A stretch of 64,000 bases of DNA, taken from positions 310,001 through 374,000 of the forward strand of contig JAYWVB010000003.1 of assembly GCA_039881045.1 (NCBI GenBank). The letters are read 5' to 3'. Within the stretch, counting starts at the first letter, position 1. The number at the start of each line of letters is the position of its first letter. The DNA comes from Chaetomium olivaceum. Lineage: Eukaryota > Ascomycota > Sordariomycetes > Sordariales > Chaetomiaceae. Position numbers and translations under genes: made by a program. The notes below the pieces were generated by a model. The model saw nothing but the letters and a program-made list of their open reading frames with translations, was not told the DNA's origin and made no database searches. Positions 32,528 through 44,447 of this stretch are shown in pieces.

Positions 32528-33179
32528 CGTGATGGTAGTTATTGTTTATTCCTCGTCTTTCCTTGGGGGAGTGAGTCTATTCAAGTCAATCGGAAACGTG
32601 CATAAGCGTGCGTCAGAGCCGAGCCACGGATTCATCAAGCAAGCTGTTTCGGTTTCGCAGCATGAGGAATTGGATGTGGGTGAGACGGATTGATGCGGGT
32701 GATGGAGTGCTTGCAAAATCCATGGCAAGTTCATGGCCAGCCACCATGTGACGCACGGAGAGTGAGTCCGATTCGACAATATCAGATGGGAGCACAGTCG
32801 CACGTCACCAGCATGCTGCTTCTGCAATGATCGACTCCAATGACTATGTACTACACGCTGAACCACGGCCGTTACTCAAGACTGCCCACCAAAAGCACCC
32901 GATCTAGTCTCAACCAACCCATGCAATCCAGCCCACAAGACATTATGGATATCCTATGCCACCAAACCCGCCATGCCCCGACGCCATGCACCGCACCAAG
33001 GACGCTGATTTTTCAAGACCACGCAAGAAAACCCCAGCCAAACACCAGCCAGCATATCCCAAAAAGATCCATTCCAATCATCCATAGCATCCTATCCCCA
33101 ACCCATCCTGTCCCCGACCCATCTATATCCATCCATCCATCCATCCCATCCCAAGCCAATCCAACCCCAACCCGACCCC
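32528..33179. other. Intergenic with CCAT/CCCAA microsatellite tracts
   Basis: Holds an (ATCC)n/(CCAT)n tract at about 33125-33150 and a C/A-rich run up to the SOG2 stop. No gene supported. Confidence 0.55.
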
Positions 33180-36100
33180 CTAAAACCCACCAACCTTCAT
33201 ATTCCCGCCACTATTCAACCTAAACGGCAACGGCCCCAACGGCCCGGACGGACTGAGCGCCGAGCTCGGCGTCACAATCCCGTCGTGCGACGACCCCAGA
33301 CTGCTCATCGAATTCAAACTCGACGCCGTCAAGCTCGCCGTCGAGCTCGAATTCATCGTCCCGCTGCGCGACGACACGCCATTGAACCCCCCGCCGAAGC
33401 TGCCTCCACCACCACCAACACCACCACCGAAACTGCCCCCACCACCACCCCCGCCGCTCCCACCGCCCCCAATCCCGCCACCGCCCATCGACGAGAGCAT
33501 CGTATCTGAGCGATCGCGCTCAAACACCCCCGAGAACGCTAGCGAGAACGACGCGCTCTGCGGTGTAGACGGCACTGTAGCCTGCACAGCCGGCCCCAAG
33601 GCCGCGCTCTGCGGCGTCATGGGCATCTGCATCTGCATCTGGACATGCGTGTTGATGTTGTTGGCGGGGTGCTGCTGGGCGCCCATGTAGGGCGAGGAGA
33701 TGGTGAGGGGCTCAGAGCCGGAGCCAGAGCTGCCGCCCGAGTGGCGCAGGAAGTAGGACCAGGGGGACGACATCATCAGGTCGCACGTGTCTTTCATGCT
33801 TTTCTGGATGGGGCGGAGCCGGGCCTTGGTGTCGATGGGCAGTTGCACATCGTTTTGGAGTTGCATGATCTTTTTGATGAGGACGTACCACGAGTCGATG
33901 AAGCTGTTGCAGAGGCGCCAGAAGGAGGGTTGGGTGCGGATCCCGGGCTCTTTTAGTTTTATGGACGACAGTCGTGCCTTGAGGACTTCGGTCTGCTGGA
34001 TCGACGTGTTGCACTTAGCCACGAGCGCTTTCCAGCACTGGATAAGGTGGTCCGGTGACCGTTGTGTGGTGGTGGTCCGCATCGAGGACATGAACTGCGT
34101 GTTCATGGTTGGCAAGACCTGCATGACTAGTTCTGTCGTCTTGTGAAGGGAGAGGAATATCCTCTCGAACAGGCGGTCTTCCTCGGTAAAATCCGCCGAC
34201 AGATTCCGAGTGCCAGTGGTACTGGTAGACGCAAAGGACTCGCCCGACCGCGGCGTAGCAGCCCCCACCACTGCGGACCGGCCTGTACCGTTGATATAGG
34301 GGATTGAAACATCTGTAGCAACACGTAAGTTGCTCGGGTTATAAACAAATGTGCCGTTTCGAGATCTATTCAAAATTCGATCGGCCGTCGGCGTGACCGA
34401 GTTCTCGCGCGAATGAGGCTTGATCGTCTCCCCCAGATCGGGCCGGCTGAAGGACGGAACGGAGCGATGGTTGCCCTCGGCCGCAAGCTGCGTGCAGGTT
34501 ACGCGCAGCTCCATTATGCTATTATAGAGCTGCGTCAACAAAGTCCGGATGTATCGCGGATCGCCGTTATCCAAAAACAGGTCGACGTTGCCCATTAGCA
34601 GCGAACACACGTGTGTGTAGGCGTTGATGAGCGTGAGGCAAGCCCTCTGGACGTTTTCGTTCTCTTTCTGACCAAATTTGTCGTCTGCCAGGTCATGCTG
34701 CTGGATTTCCAGTTCCAACTGCTCGACATGGGCGTTCGTGTTGTAAAAGACAATCTCCAGATTCGATCGCCGGGACGTGCCATCGTTGGTAAGGCCGACC
34801 AATAACGCCTGGATCATAGGGTGAATCTGGAAGATGGAGTAAAGAATGCCCTTAGCGGCCTCCAGCACTGGGTCAAAGGCCTTGGAGTCGCGTTTCCTCT
34901 CCGGCAAGATGGAGAGCCTGCGGATGTATACGGGCCGCTGCAATGCGGGCTCGGCCGGGCTACCCATATTGGGGCTCTTGACCTGCATAGATGCCCCATT
35001 ACCCTGCATCGCCGAACCATGGCTGAGCCCGCGGTAATGGCTGAACCGGTTGTTGACCTCGATCTCTTCGAGCGTGCTCAGCTCAGACCTCTTTGACACC
35101 ATGCCCATGCGGCGCGACCTGCTTTCGGAACGGTCCCGGCTCGAAGTCTGGATGATGGTTTCCGAGTTGCTGCGCACCCGCTCATTAGGGTTGCCGATGG
35201 TCAGCGGCATGACGCCCGGCCTGCGCTGTGCCGTGTTTTGTTGCGAGAGCCCACGGTAGTGTGAGCGGGTTGGAATCGGTGGGGGTCGGGGAAGAGCGGG
35301 CGACCGGAGGTCAGTGATGTCACTCCCATTGACCTTGATCGGGAACCTGCCACTAAAGACTCGCTTGATCGTTGGTCGCGGCGTTTCGGTACCCTCCGAC
35401 CCGCCATCGCCGGGCGAATCCGCGCGACCGCTGGCTTCTTGCTTCAGGAATTTCTTGATGACCGCCGTGGCAGCGACTTCGGTCATTTCGGTTTCCCTTC
35501 CCGGTCCGTCGCCTTGCCCTCCCGTTCCCTGTACTTGTAATATTTCCGGCGGCGGATATTTTAGCGGATTCCCCTCCAGCTTTACCACGGATAATGATGG
35601 CATATCGGCTAGGCAGAGTGGCAAATGTGTGATTTTGTTTTTCGGTATCGAGAGAACTTTGAGGGATGACAGTTTGACGATCTCGGGCGGTAGGACTTGC
35701 AACATGTTCCGGCCTAAATCGAGGATTTCGAGCGACTTCAGATCGCAGAGCTGAAATGGCTCGGTCAGCACTTGTTCATTCTCGGTTCCCACCACCAATT
35801 GATACTCACAGCCAGTGGAAACTCTTTTATCCTGTTTTGCCGAACATTGAGATACCGCAACGAGGTGCATTCGGCAAACCTAGCCGGGAAGGTTTGCAGG
35901 TAGTTGTGGGACAGCGCAAGCCTGTTGCGACGCATTAGAGGAGCGCGAGTCAGCCCGGGGCAGGGGGCCCTACCGCTCCAATTCATCCTTGATCACGTCG
36001 ACAATTTCCTCCGGCAGCATTTGTATCTTCTTCCGGCTCAGGTCGATGGTGAGGCCGGGTTTGAGGGTGCTGCCGACCCCGCTGGCCTCGGCTGCCTTGG

Positions 36101-36310
36101 CCTCATTCTCGTGGGCCGTCCGCATCGCCTCTCTTGCCACGGCCAGCACCTGGTTCGGGAGATGGGCTGCCCCGCCGAGAGGTTCGAAGATGAGGGCACA
36201 TCGCGAAGGCTCGGGACCGGAGGCGGCGGCGTCGGGTTCGCGAGTGCTGCAGCAGCGATTGCCCGACGGGCCTGCGCCGGATTGTCGGGCAGTCCTCGTG
36301 GGAAGTCCAT
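33180..36310 (-). CDS. sog2: Leucine-rich repeat protein SOG2 (RAM pathway)
   Basis: Component of the RAM morphogenesis network (with Cbk1/Kic1), controlling polarity and cell separation. Exons 36310-35974, 35921-35810 and 35750-33180; about 1006 residues. A Pro-rich start leads into NQVLAVAREAM and TIDLSRKKIQMLPEEIVDVI, then LRRs (LALSHNYLQTFPARFAEC, LRYLNVRQNRIKEFPLA, LEILDLGRNMLQVLPPEI, LKVLSIPKNKITHLPL). The RAM_signalling region follows (AAKGILYSIFQIHPMIQALL, NVDLFLDNGDPRYIRTLL). The C-terminus is Gly/Ser-rich, with a polyglycine tract opposite a plus-strand ACC/CCA repeat near 33400-33480. Exon 1 needs one base more at the GGG run 36157-36159; with it the exons sum to a multiple of three. 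Family is firm. Confidence 0.92.
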
Positions 36311-37943
36311 CGAGATGGCCCCTTCAATCGATCGCCGTGCGGTTCTCGGCCGAGCAGGATTGCGGCGGAAAGGCGACGGGGGGCGTTCAATTCCGTTATT
36401 TGGGAGAGACTTCGGCTGTCGTAGAACCAGGAGATGAAGATTTTAAGCCGGAGGGCGAGGTGGTGACAGCCGGTCGGACGGGTTCATGGCGAGACCAACC
36501 TCCTTGCGGTCGGGACAGGGGGGCCCAGGGAGTGACCCAGGCGGTGAACAAGAAGTCGACCGCTCAAGGCACAGCAAAAGCGGCGCGTTCGATTTTAGCG
36601 TCCGGCGGCAGCAGCGGCGATGTCGAGAGAGGGAATCGATGGGGAGGATGCAAGCCGTAGGTGCGCCCGTCGGATCAAAAATTGCTTTGCCTTGTCTGAA
36701 CTCTGGGTTGCCGTCTCGGGCCCATGTCAGGTAGCAAAACGCCCAACATAGGGGTTAGTGTAGGGGCACGTTGGGGTGCATGTCACAAATAGACAAGGGT
36801 TGTGCAGCCTGCCAGTGCACTGCGCGCTGAGCATCAAGGTGGGACGGCTAAAAGACCCCGCTCTCTGTGGCCCGTGCCGTGCCATTCCTCCCAGCACGGG
36901 GGTGTTCCTAGCATCCGTCTCGCCAAACGCCTCGCAACAGGGTTAGCGTGCCTCAAAACTGCAAGGGAACAAATCGCAGCCAACGTCACCACCACAGCAC
37001 GATGCACGCGCATCGACACGGCGACAGAAACATTGATTGGCTGTGGGCACCGTCACATCTGAGAGCGGACAACCACACAACGCCAAAAGTTTCGATGTGA
37101 AACGAAACAGACGCGAAGCTGGGTACGAGGGATTCGCCCATGGGCGGGTGTCGAACTGTCGATTGGGTGTTGCATTCTATTTTCTGTCTGGGCTGTTCTG
37201 GCCTCCTCCCCTTCCGACCACCGATCCGTGTTTTGCGGTAGGAGGATCTCTCTCCGCAGGTTCATCTGCTGTGCGCTGCTGACTTGCATCTCGATACGGA
37301 CATGGCTCTCGTGTCACCCCAATTGACTGATAAATCGCCTGACAATCCTGTGCTCTGAAGATTATCACACCCTCTTGGTCGGGTTTTGCCGCTGGCGGGC
37401 TGTGAATGGAATAACCACCCCTCTGGTGTTTCTTGGCAGGGGTTATGGATTCAGGGGAATTGACTCTTTTGAACGGTCCTGCTTCAGTCTTGAGTCGATG
37501 GTGTCACAGGAACAGGAAAGACCAGACCAGAGATCGGACGGACTGATGGAGGACGTAGTCGACCCTAACCCCTCAGTTTGCTCCGACTTGCAAAGGCCGA
37601 AGTGCGGGACCCATCGTTCAACAACAAGAAACCTTCGAATTGTCGAACAGTGGTGATATTGTGTTGAGGCCGGGTTACAAAAACTGGTTGAATACAAACA
37701 GGTGGTAGAACGATAAACCATATTTTACACACTCATTTTATCACCAGTTTAAACCCCCGCCGTCACCTTCCACTCTTGCCGATTCGATTAAATCAGAAAG
37801 GCAGAAAGAAGCCGATTCAGGCATCGACAACTTTCTAACCCGCGGTGCCACAAAATGCAAGAGCAGGTTGACAGCACCGGAAGGTAATAAGGCCGCTATG
37901 CTACCATTCATAACCTCCCAACAAACCATAACGATCGGGTACC
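36311..37943. other. Long divergent intergenic region
   Basis: About 1.6 kb between sog2 and the RecQ gene, which diverge, so two promoters. No ORF with family features, no tRNA. The length is notable for this gene-dense window but could be long 5' leaders. Confidence 0.5.
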
Positions 37944-39492
37944 ATGCCTCTCGCGAGGAGCGACTCGTTTCAAGATATTGACTTTACCCTCCGGCGACAA
38001 TTTAAGAAAACTACTTTCAGGTATGCGGTCGTGTATGGCTCTGAACTTTTAGAATGATACCTGATCCTTGACTAGACCACACCAGCGTGAGATCATCCTT
38101 GCCGCTCTTGATGGGAAAGATGTCTTCGTCCAAGCAGCCACCTCGTTTGGCAAGAGTTTATGTTTCCAATTGCCTGCCGTGATAGATGCAGGAAGTATGG
38201 CTCCCTCCCATAGTCCCCCCATGCGAAAACCATATTGACCAAATCTAGTCACGATCGTTATTTCTCCGTTGCTGAGTCTCATGGTAGGTTGCAGCCGGCC
38301 ATCTTAACAAACGCTGTTGTCTGACCACTCCCAGATGAACCAAGTCGAGGCTCTCCGTGCAGCCAACGTAGATGCCCGCACACTAAACAGCAACATCCCC
38401 CTTTCCGAACGAGACCGCATCTACCAGGATCTCGCCACTGGGCACCCGCACACTCGCCTCCTTTACGTGACCCCCGAGCTCTGCTCCGTCGACCGCTTCC
38501 GGGAGCGTCTCAAATTTGTCTACGAACAAAAAGAACTCGCCCGCATCGCCGTCGATGAGGCCCATTGTATCTCAGAATGGGGCCACGACTTCCGAAAGGA
38601 CTTCAAACGCCTCTCCTGGTTCCGCGAGACCTTCCCCGACGTGCCCATCATGTGTCTAACAGCCACCGCCAACGAGCAAGTCCGTCGCGACATCCTCTCC
38701 ACCCTGGGGATGGACAAGACACCCGACAGGCTGCGCAACTTCACCATGACAGCCCACCGCCCCAATCTGCACCTCGAAGTGCGCTTCACCAGCGACGAGG
38801 CCAACGACCGCTACGACGATTTCGTCACCTGGCTCAAGGGCGTGTACGCGCGGCGCGCCGCCGCCGACCGCAAACCGGAGCTCGAAGCCGCGCGCGAGCG
38901 TATCGACTCCGTCCCGGGCATTATCTACACCATCTCGCGCGACGAGTGCGAGTCGCTCTCGGCCGCCCTCCGCTGCGAGGAGATCGGCGCGCGGCCGTTT
39001 CACGCCAAGCTGCCCAAGCATGTCAAGGAGGAGACCCTCGCGCGGTGGATCGCCAACGAGCCCGGGTATGATATCATTGTGGCTACGACGGCGTTTGGGA
39101 TGGGGATTGATAAGGAGAACGTGCGGTTTGTGGTGCACTGGCGCCTGCCGAAGAGCTTTGAGGGATATTATCAGGAGGCTGGGCGAGCGGGGAGAGATGG
39201 GAACGCGAGTTACTGCTTTTTGTATTATGCCCGCGAGGACAGAGATCGGGTGTGTAATATGGTGATGAGGGACGGGCCGGCGGGAAATGACAAGAACAAG
39301 CAGGCGCGGATGGAGAGCTTGAATCGGTTGGTTGCGTACTGCGAGGATACGAGTGGCTGTCGGCACGCGGCGATCTGCAAGTATTTTGGGGAGGAAAAGG
39401 TGCCAGAGTGCGATTATGCGTGTGACTGGCATAAAGATGCGCCGGGGTTGAAGAAGAGGATGATGAGGGGGCTGGCGAGCGAGGAGTGGTGA
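37944..39492 (+). CDS. Short RecQ-family DNA helicase
   Basis: 3'-5' DNA helicase core for recombination or replication repair. Exons 37944-38020, 38076-38194, 38249-38283 and 38335-39492 give 462 residues. The protein begins just before the Q-motif region (LRRQFKKTTFRPHQREIILA). It continues with Walker A QAATSFGKSLCFQLPAV, motif II VDEAHCISEWGHDFR, motif III CLTATAN, motifs IV-VI (RPFHAKLPKH, VATTAFGMGIDKENVR, GYYQEAGRAGRDG) and the RecQ zinc cluster (CRHAAICKYFGEEKVPECDY, then ACDWHKD). It stops about 20 residues after the cluster, so the winged-helix and HRDC domains of QDE-3/Sgs1 are absent. A GT that could be a donor lies at the stop (39489), but I found no downstream exon. The length is therefore probably real; the subfamily is unassigned. 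Confidence 0.88.
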
Positions 39493-39819
39493 GCACACAG
39501 CGACAGGAGGGAATGTATGATGATTATTATTACAGTGATTAAGGAATGGGAATGACCCTGAATACTGGGAGTAGTTTTAATGCCAACATTTATCGCTCCA
39601 TAATTGGTACATAGACACATCGGACAGACTCGGGGTTAAAATGGCAACGGCAAGGTAGTTAAAATCCGGAGTCAACACTCCTCAAATTACCAGTGTCGCA
39701 GTTTTCATTGCGCACACGACCTTGCTAAGTAGGTACTTTGGTTTGGTTGTGAAAAGGGCCACGGTACCATATAGTTTACATTTTTGTTCCTGATATTCAA
39801 CAGATCCCACAGCAGACCG

Positions 39820-39985
39820 TTCCTGGTGCAGTGGTAAGAGTGTGACCTAGTCAATCGCCCTCTCGGCTGGAAGCCATATACCGCCGGGCCTAGAGAATGA
39901 CCACAGTCTTCTTTTTCGATTCCTGGCTGTGGCCTTCCCGTACTTTTTTTTTGAAACCTTTCCGTGGTTTTGCAACAATTGTCTG
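39820..39985 (+). mobile_element. Possible divergent SINE-like copy
   Basis: An A-box-like TGGTGCAGTGG at about 39829 and a B-box-like TTCGATTCC at about 39918 are followed by a run of nine T. A hairpin AAACC-TTTCCGT-GGTTT then precedes TGCAAC. The box spacing is long (about 90 nt). Resembles the other copies in design, not clearly in sequence. Confidence 0.35.
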
Positions 39986-40137
39986 ATCCCGAACAACTCG
40001 CATCAGTTTCCTATGTCCTTGTTTGTGATGTATACCTATCACTTTGTTTTCGGCGACAGTGACGACGGGCAGTTCGACTTGAATGCAGCAAAAATATCAA
40101 AAAGCTCACCGTCTAGCCCTAGTTACCACGCAACTGA

Positions 40138-40290
40138 GGGGTAGGCGGCTACGAAAACCCCCGAGGGGTTTGTCTTCGTGGGGAGACCACGTCTCGAACC
40201 CGTGATGTACCTTACAATTCCCCAGGTTGGAACCGCTGCGGCACCCGTAGCGGTACCTGGGGAGTGGGTGACAATTGAGCACGTGGAACT
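40138..40290 (-). mobile_element. SINE-like element, copy B
   Basis: On the minus strand a B-box GGGTTCGAGA (about 40200-40190) is followed by a hairpin AAACCCCTCGGGGGTTT, then CGTAGCCG and a CCTACCCCTCAG stretch. Shares the hairpin, CGTAGCCG and CCCCTCAGT-like tail with the copy at 49.85 kb and the first two with that at 59.06 kb. A Pol III A-box is less clear. Confidence 0.6.
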
Positions 40291-40427
40291 TCTATATCTA
40301 GTGCCGAAGGGTGGGAGTTGGGACGGCGGGAAGGAGCGCGGTGAGCCGGCCGTGGAGCGTTGACATGGGATGGAAAGGGGCATTGGTAAGTCTGAGGAAG
40401 CGATGCTAAGGGATGTCAACATCAATG

Positions 40428-41571
40428 TCATACTTCCTCCTCCTCAAGCAACTCCGGCCGCTCCTTGATCAACGCCTCCAAGTTCCTCCGCCACTGCAGC
40501 CACACCATACCCTGCAACACGGCATCCGACAAGTCGTCAATCTTGGTCACAATCTCCTCCACCTCGACCCCCTCCACCCCCTTACCCGCGGCAACCTTTT
40601 TCCTGCTCCCACCCCTACCCTTCCTCGCCGCCCCTTCCAGAAACAACATCACCATCTCCTTCGCCTGCCCCTTTTCCGGAACCACCATTCGCCCTCCCTC
40701 CAAAAATCCTCCCAGCATAGCCACCTTCTCCCTCTTCAACTTGGTATACGCCGCATTCTTCCCCTTCCCCTTCCCTTTCCCTTTTCCCCCCTCCCCATCA
40801 CCACCACCACCACCACCCCCGTCAACCTCCCCAACAACAACCGGAAACAAAAACCCCGCCACCGCCTTCGGCTGCACCGACTCCACCCTCCCCTCCCAAA
40901 CTCCTTTACTTTCGTCACCACCCACACCCTCACTCTTTACACCCACCCCCTCCACGCCCCTCAGCGCCGCAAACGCGGCATGCAGCATCGCCTCCAGCGA
41001 GTTCACGCGCAGCGTCCACTCGTGCACGGCCGCAGCGCCCGCCGTGCGGAAGCGCTGCCGCTCGATGAGCACGTGGGTCGGGCGGAGGGGCAGCAGGTGG
41101 GTTTTGATGAGGTGCGTGGTTAACGTGGCGAGGGTGGACGGGGAGAAGGCTTCTTCTTCGTTTGCTTCTTCTGCTAAGGGTGGGGTGGGGGTGGTGGTGA
41201 GGGGGGGTTGTCTTCCCTTTCTTCTTCTTCTTGGTGGTGGTGGTGGTGATGGTGTGGTTGGTGGGAAGGGTCAGGTCGAGGCGGTGCCAGGCGTGGAGAC
41301 GGACGGGGGAGTTGAGGGTGTCATTGTCGTTTGAGGTAAGGGGTTGTTTCTTTGGTGAAGGTGCTGGGCTGATGAGAGAGAAGGCGAAGTTCTTGAGGCC
41401 GAGGTCGATGCTGAGAATGCGGGTAGAGGGCGTGATGGGTTGGAAGTTTCTTGCAGCGTGGCGGAGGCGTTGGACGAGGACGGGTTTGGTCCCGGCTTTT
41501 TGTAGGCCGCAGGATGAACATAAGGCTTTGAGGGTAATGGCAGTTTCGCTGAGGAGCGGTTTGGTGGTCAT
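40428..41571 (-). CDS. cce1: Mitochondrial Holliday junction resolvase (Cce1/Ydc2)
   Basis: Mitochondrial DNA junction-resolving nuclease of the RNase H fold. Single-exon, about 380 residues. A SAP-like helix (ITLKALCSSCGLQKAGTKPV) precedes the catalytic domain: ILSIDLGLKNFAFSL with the first acidic residue, THVLIERQRFRTAG with the second, then WTLRVNSLEAMLHAAF, and the C-terminal KIDDLSDAVLQGMVWLQWRR with the last acidic residues. This order matches the Ydc2-catalyt family. The region between the first and second catalytic strands changes frame at a G7 run (41211-41217); one base fewer or two more there joins both halves cleanly. The loop regions (His/Pro and Gly/Lys repeats) are low complexity. 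The call is strong on motifs. Confidence 0.88.
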
Positions 41572-42217
41572 GATGGCATGGGTCCTAGTGATGCTGGAGA
41601 GTGGGAGGTGAAAGTGAAGGATACGGTGAATGATGTAAAGGCTACCTCGGAATAGAAATTAGATGTTCGTCTATGCGAGTGAAGACTTATAATATTGTAA
41701 GAAAAGTAAGAAAAGCCATAAGTAAATTATAGTAGAAAATTAAACCCTCGCCAACTCTTGATGCCAATAAAAGTTACGCTATGAATCCCCGCTAAAGTAA
41801 ACAATAAACTCTCTCATGTCCTTGTCCTTTGATAGTTCAACCAGAACGTCAAGCTTCACACCCCTGCAAAATGCCCTCGGTGCCGGAGAAGTGGGGTCAT
41901 TTTTTCGGCATCTTTTCGCGATGTCGGCCTCTCTTTGATCTCCTCGCGGCGAGTTACTGAGTAATCCATTCTTGTTTAACCCGCACCGTGCTGATTCATC
42001 CAATGCGGTAACTAATCGAATTTGGAATTCTGTATTGCCCACCTCGGATTCTTGAGTCCATCCTGCGGTTGCGCAATTCCAAGGGCGCTGTTCCCTGCAT
42101 GACGGATTTGTCACGTTTGCCCACTCGCCCACTGGCCCAATTGCCCACTCACTTTGTATATAGCCCCTCCACCCCGCGATACCCCTCTGCCTTGTCGCAG
42201 AGACACCACCCACTTCC
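41572..42217. other. Divergent intergenic region
   Basis: Between cce1 and glr1 promoters, AT-rich at 41640-41780. No gene supported. Confidence 0.5.
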
Positions 42218-43782
42218 ATGCAACCCCTTTCACTACTAGCGAGACGTCCCTTGCTCTCGTCCATACCCGCCGCAAGCCGCATCAGCACAATCTCCCGTCA
42301 CTTTTCACAAACATCCCTAGCCATGGCGCCCATTTCCAAGGAGACCGACTTCCTGGTGATAGGAGGCGGCAGCGGTGGTCTCGGTGCTGCCCGCGCTGCT
42401 AGCGCTAAGTTTGGGACCAAGGCGATGGTTATTGAGGGCAAACGGCTAGGAGGCACATGCGTCAACGTTGGGTGAGTACGATCCTCTTCTCAGTAACTGC
42501 GGAACAAGTCACTGACAGCCCCTAGTTGCGTCCCGAAAAAAGTAACCTTCAACGCCGCTGCCATCGCGGAGACGATCCACCAATCCAAGTCATATGGCTT
42601 CAACATACAAGAAACCGCCCCGTTCGACTGGAGCACCTTCAAGAAGAAGCGTGACGCCTACATCCTCCGGCTGAACGGCATCTACGAGCGCAATCTCGCC
42701 AACGACAAGGTTGAATACGTGCACGGCTGGGCCAAGATCCTCTCGAAAAACCAGGTCGAGGTCACACTCGACGACGGCACCAAGACGGTGGTCAACGCCA
42801 AAAAGATCCTCATCGCCGTCGGCGGCAACCCGACCATCCCGCCACAAATCCCCGGGTCCGAGCTCGGCACCAACAGCGACGGATTCTTCGACATCGAGAC
42901 ACTGCCGAAGAAGGTCGCCCTCGTCGGCGCCGGTTACATCGCGGTCGAGTTTGCGGGCATGTTCAACGCCCTCGGCGTCGAGACGCACCTGTTCATTCGG
43001 CACGACACCTTCCTACGGCACTTCGACCCCATCATCCAGGAGGGCGTGACCAAGGAGTACGAGCGGCTCGGCGTGAAGCTGCACAAGCAAGTGCCGCCAC
43101 CAAAGTGGAGAAGGACGAGGCAGGGAAGCTCACGATCCACTACAAGGAGGGGGCCAGTGAAGGGGCTATCTCGGGAGTGGACCACCTCATCTGGGCCGTC
43201 GGGCGCACGCCCGCCACCGCAGATCTCGGGTTGGAATCGGCCGGCGTGCAGGTCAACGAGAAGGGGTACATTATCGCGGACGACTACCAGAACACCAACG
43301 TCGAGAACATCTACGCGCTGGGCGACGTGACGGGCCGGGTCGAGCTCACGCCAGTGGCTATTGCTGCGGGTCGCAGGCTCGCTGCGCGGTTGTTTGGGCC
43401 GGAACAGTTCAGCACATTACGGCTCGACTACAGCAACATCCCGTCGGTGGTGTTTGCCCACCCCGAGGTTGGGTCCATCGGGTTGACGGAGCCGGAGGCA
43501 GTTGAGAAGTACGGGCGGGAGAATCTCAAGATCTACAAGACGAATTTCACCGCCATGTACTACGCCATGATGGAACCCGATCAGAAGGGCCCCACTGCTT
43601 ACAAGCTGATCTGCGCGGGCCCTGAGGAGAAGGTTGTCGGGCTACACATTCTGGGGCTTGGTAGCGGGGAGATGCTCCAGGGCTTTGGCGTAGCCGTCAA
43701 GATGGGTGCTACCAAGGCTGACTTTGACAGCTGCGTGGCCATCCACCCTACAAGCGCGGAGGAGCTGGTGACTTTGAAATAG
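42218..43782 (+). CDS. glr1: Glutathione reductase
   Basis: NADPH-dependent flavoenzyme that keeps glutathione reduced. Exons 42218-42471 and 42526-43782, about 503 residues. The N-terminus is an Arg/Ser-rich mitochondrial presequence followed by a second in-frame Met (42323, MAPISKETDF), giving a likely cytosolic form, as in yeast Glr1. Visible are the FAD-binding IGGGSGGLGAARAA, the redox-active disulfide GGTCVNVGCVPKK (split by the intron), the NADPH GAGYIAVEFAGM, the second FAD motif NIYALGDVTG and the C-terminal active-site HPTSAEE. One base is missing near 43089-43090: both sides read perfectly in frames one apart, and adding one A gives the expected family sequence. In an otherwise intact housekeeping gene this suggests a sequence error. 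Confidence 0.95.
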
Positions 43783-44156
43783 ATGGCCTGGTCTGGGTGT
43801 TAGCTTGAAGATACCATGTCTTGTATCCTGGTTGATAGACTTGTAATGCATAGATGTTGACTCAGATGATGGCCGAGAAGAGAACATGGTGTATATATCT
43901 TTCCATAAATCCTGACTAAAATGGAATATTGGTTCACAAAACTCCCTTTACTTTTGTCTTCCATAAGTCGTCCTATCCCCCCCCCTTGCAGGTTGATTGC
44001 TACAATCATGATCCTCACTCTCGCTGCGGTCTCGTCTAACCCTAACCCGGGCATGGCTGAAATCCCTGCTTAAAGCTACCCCTGCAATTCGGCAGCCCAC
44101 TACGGCAGAAGCGCAAAAAGTCTCACCACCTCAGCCGAGCTCCAATCCAAACGTCA
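43783..44156. other. Intergenic
   Basis: Spacer between glr1 and cox8. Contains TTAGGGTTAG-like sequence on the minus strand (CTAACCCTAACCC at 44037-44049), a short interstitial telomere-like motif. Confidence 0.55.
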
Positions 44157-44447
44157 ATGCTCCATTCGAGCGTCACAGCCGAAACCAAGCTCGAATTCAC
44201 CTCACCACCACCCTCGCCGTCGACGTCGACCAGCACACAACAAAACTCCACTCACTCATTCAAGGTAGGTAACCACCACCACCACCACCACCTCCCAACC
44301 ACCATCACCTTCGCAACCACCCCTCAACCTCTCCAATTGAACCTCCCTCCCCCCACCACAACCACCATCATCATCATCACCACAACCACACAACCAACAA
44401 ACCCCCAACTAACAACCCCCCCCCTCCTTCCCGGGGGAATACAATAG
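44157..44447 (+). promoter_or_regulatory. 5' leader/upstream ORF of cox8, probably with an intron
   Basis: An ATG at 44157 opens a frame that, unspliced, ends with TAG at 44445-44447, directly abutting the cox8 ATG. A donor at AAG/GTAGGT (44264/44265) and an acceptor ATACAATAG (44447) could remove 183 nt and fuse the upstream ORF in frame with cox8. CAC/ATC trinucleotide tracts fill the putative intron. Confidence 0.55.

Larger units (their letters stand above)
39493..40427. other. Intergenic region carrying SINE-like copies
   Basis: No protein gene seen. It contains the two tRNA-like repeat copies described separately and a CACGTGG-type E-box-like site near 40280. Confidence 0.55.

Noticed and set aside
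42218..43782. Glutathione reductase pseudogene
   Set aside because: All catalytic and cofactor motifs are intact; a single missing base in an A run is more simply a sequencing error.
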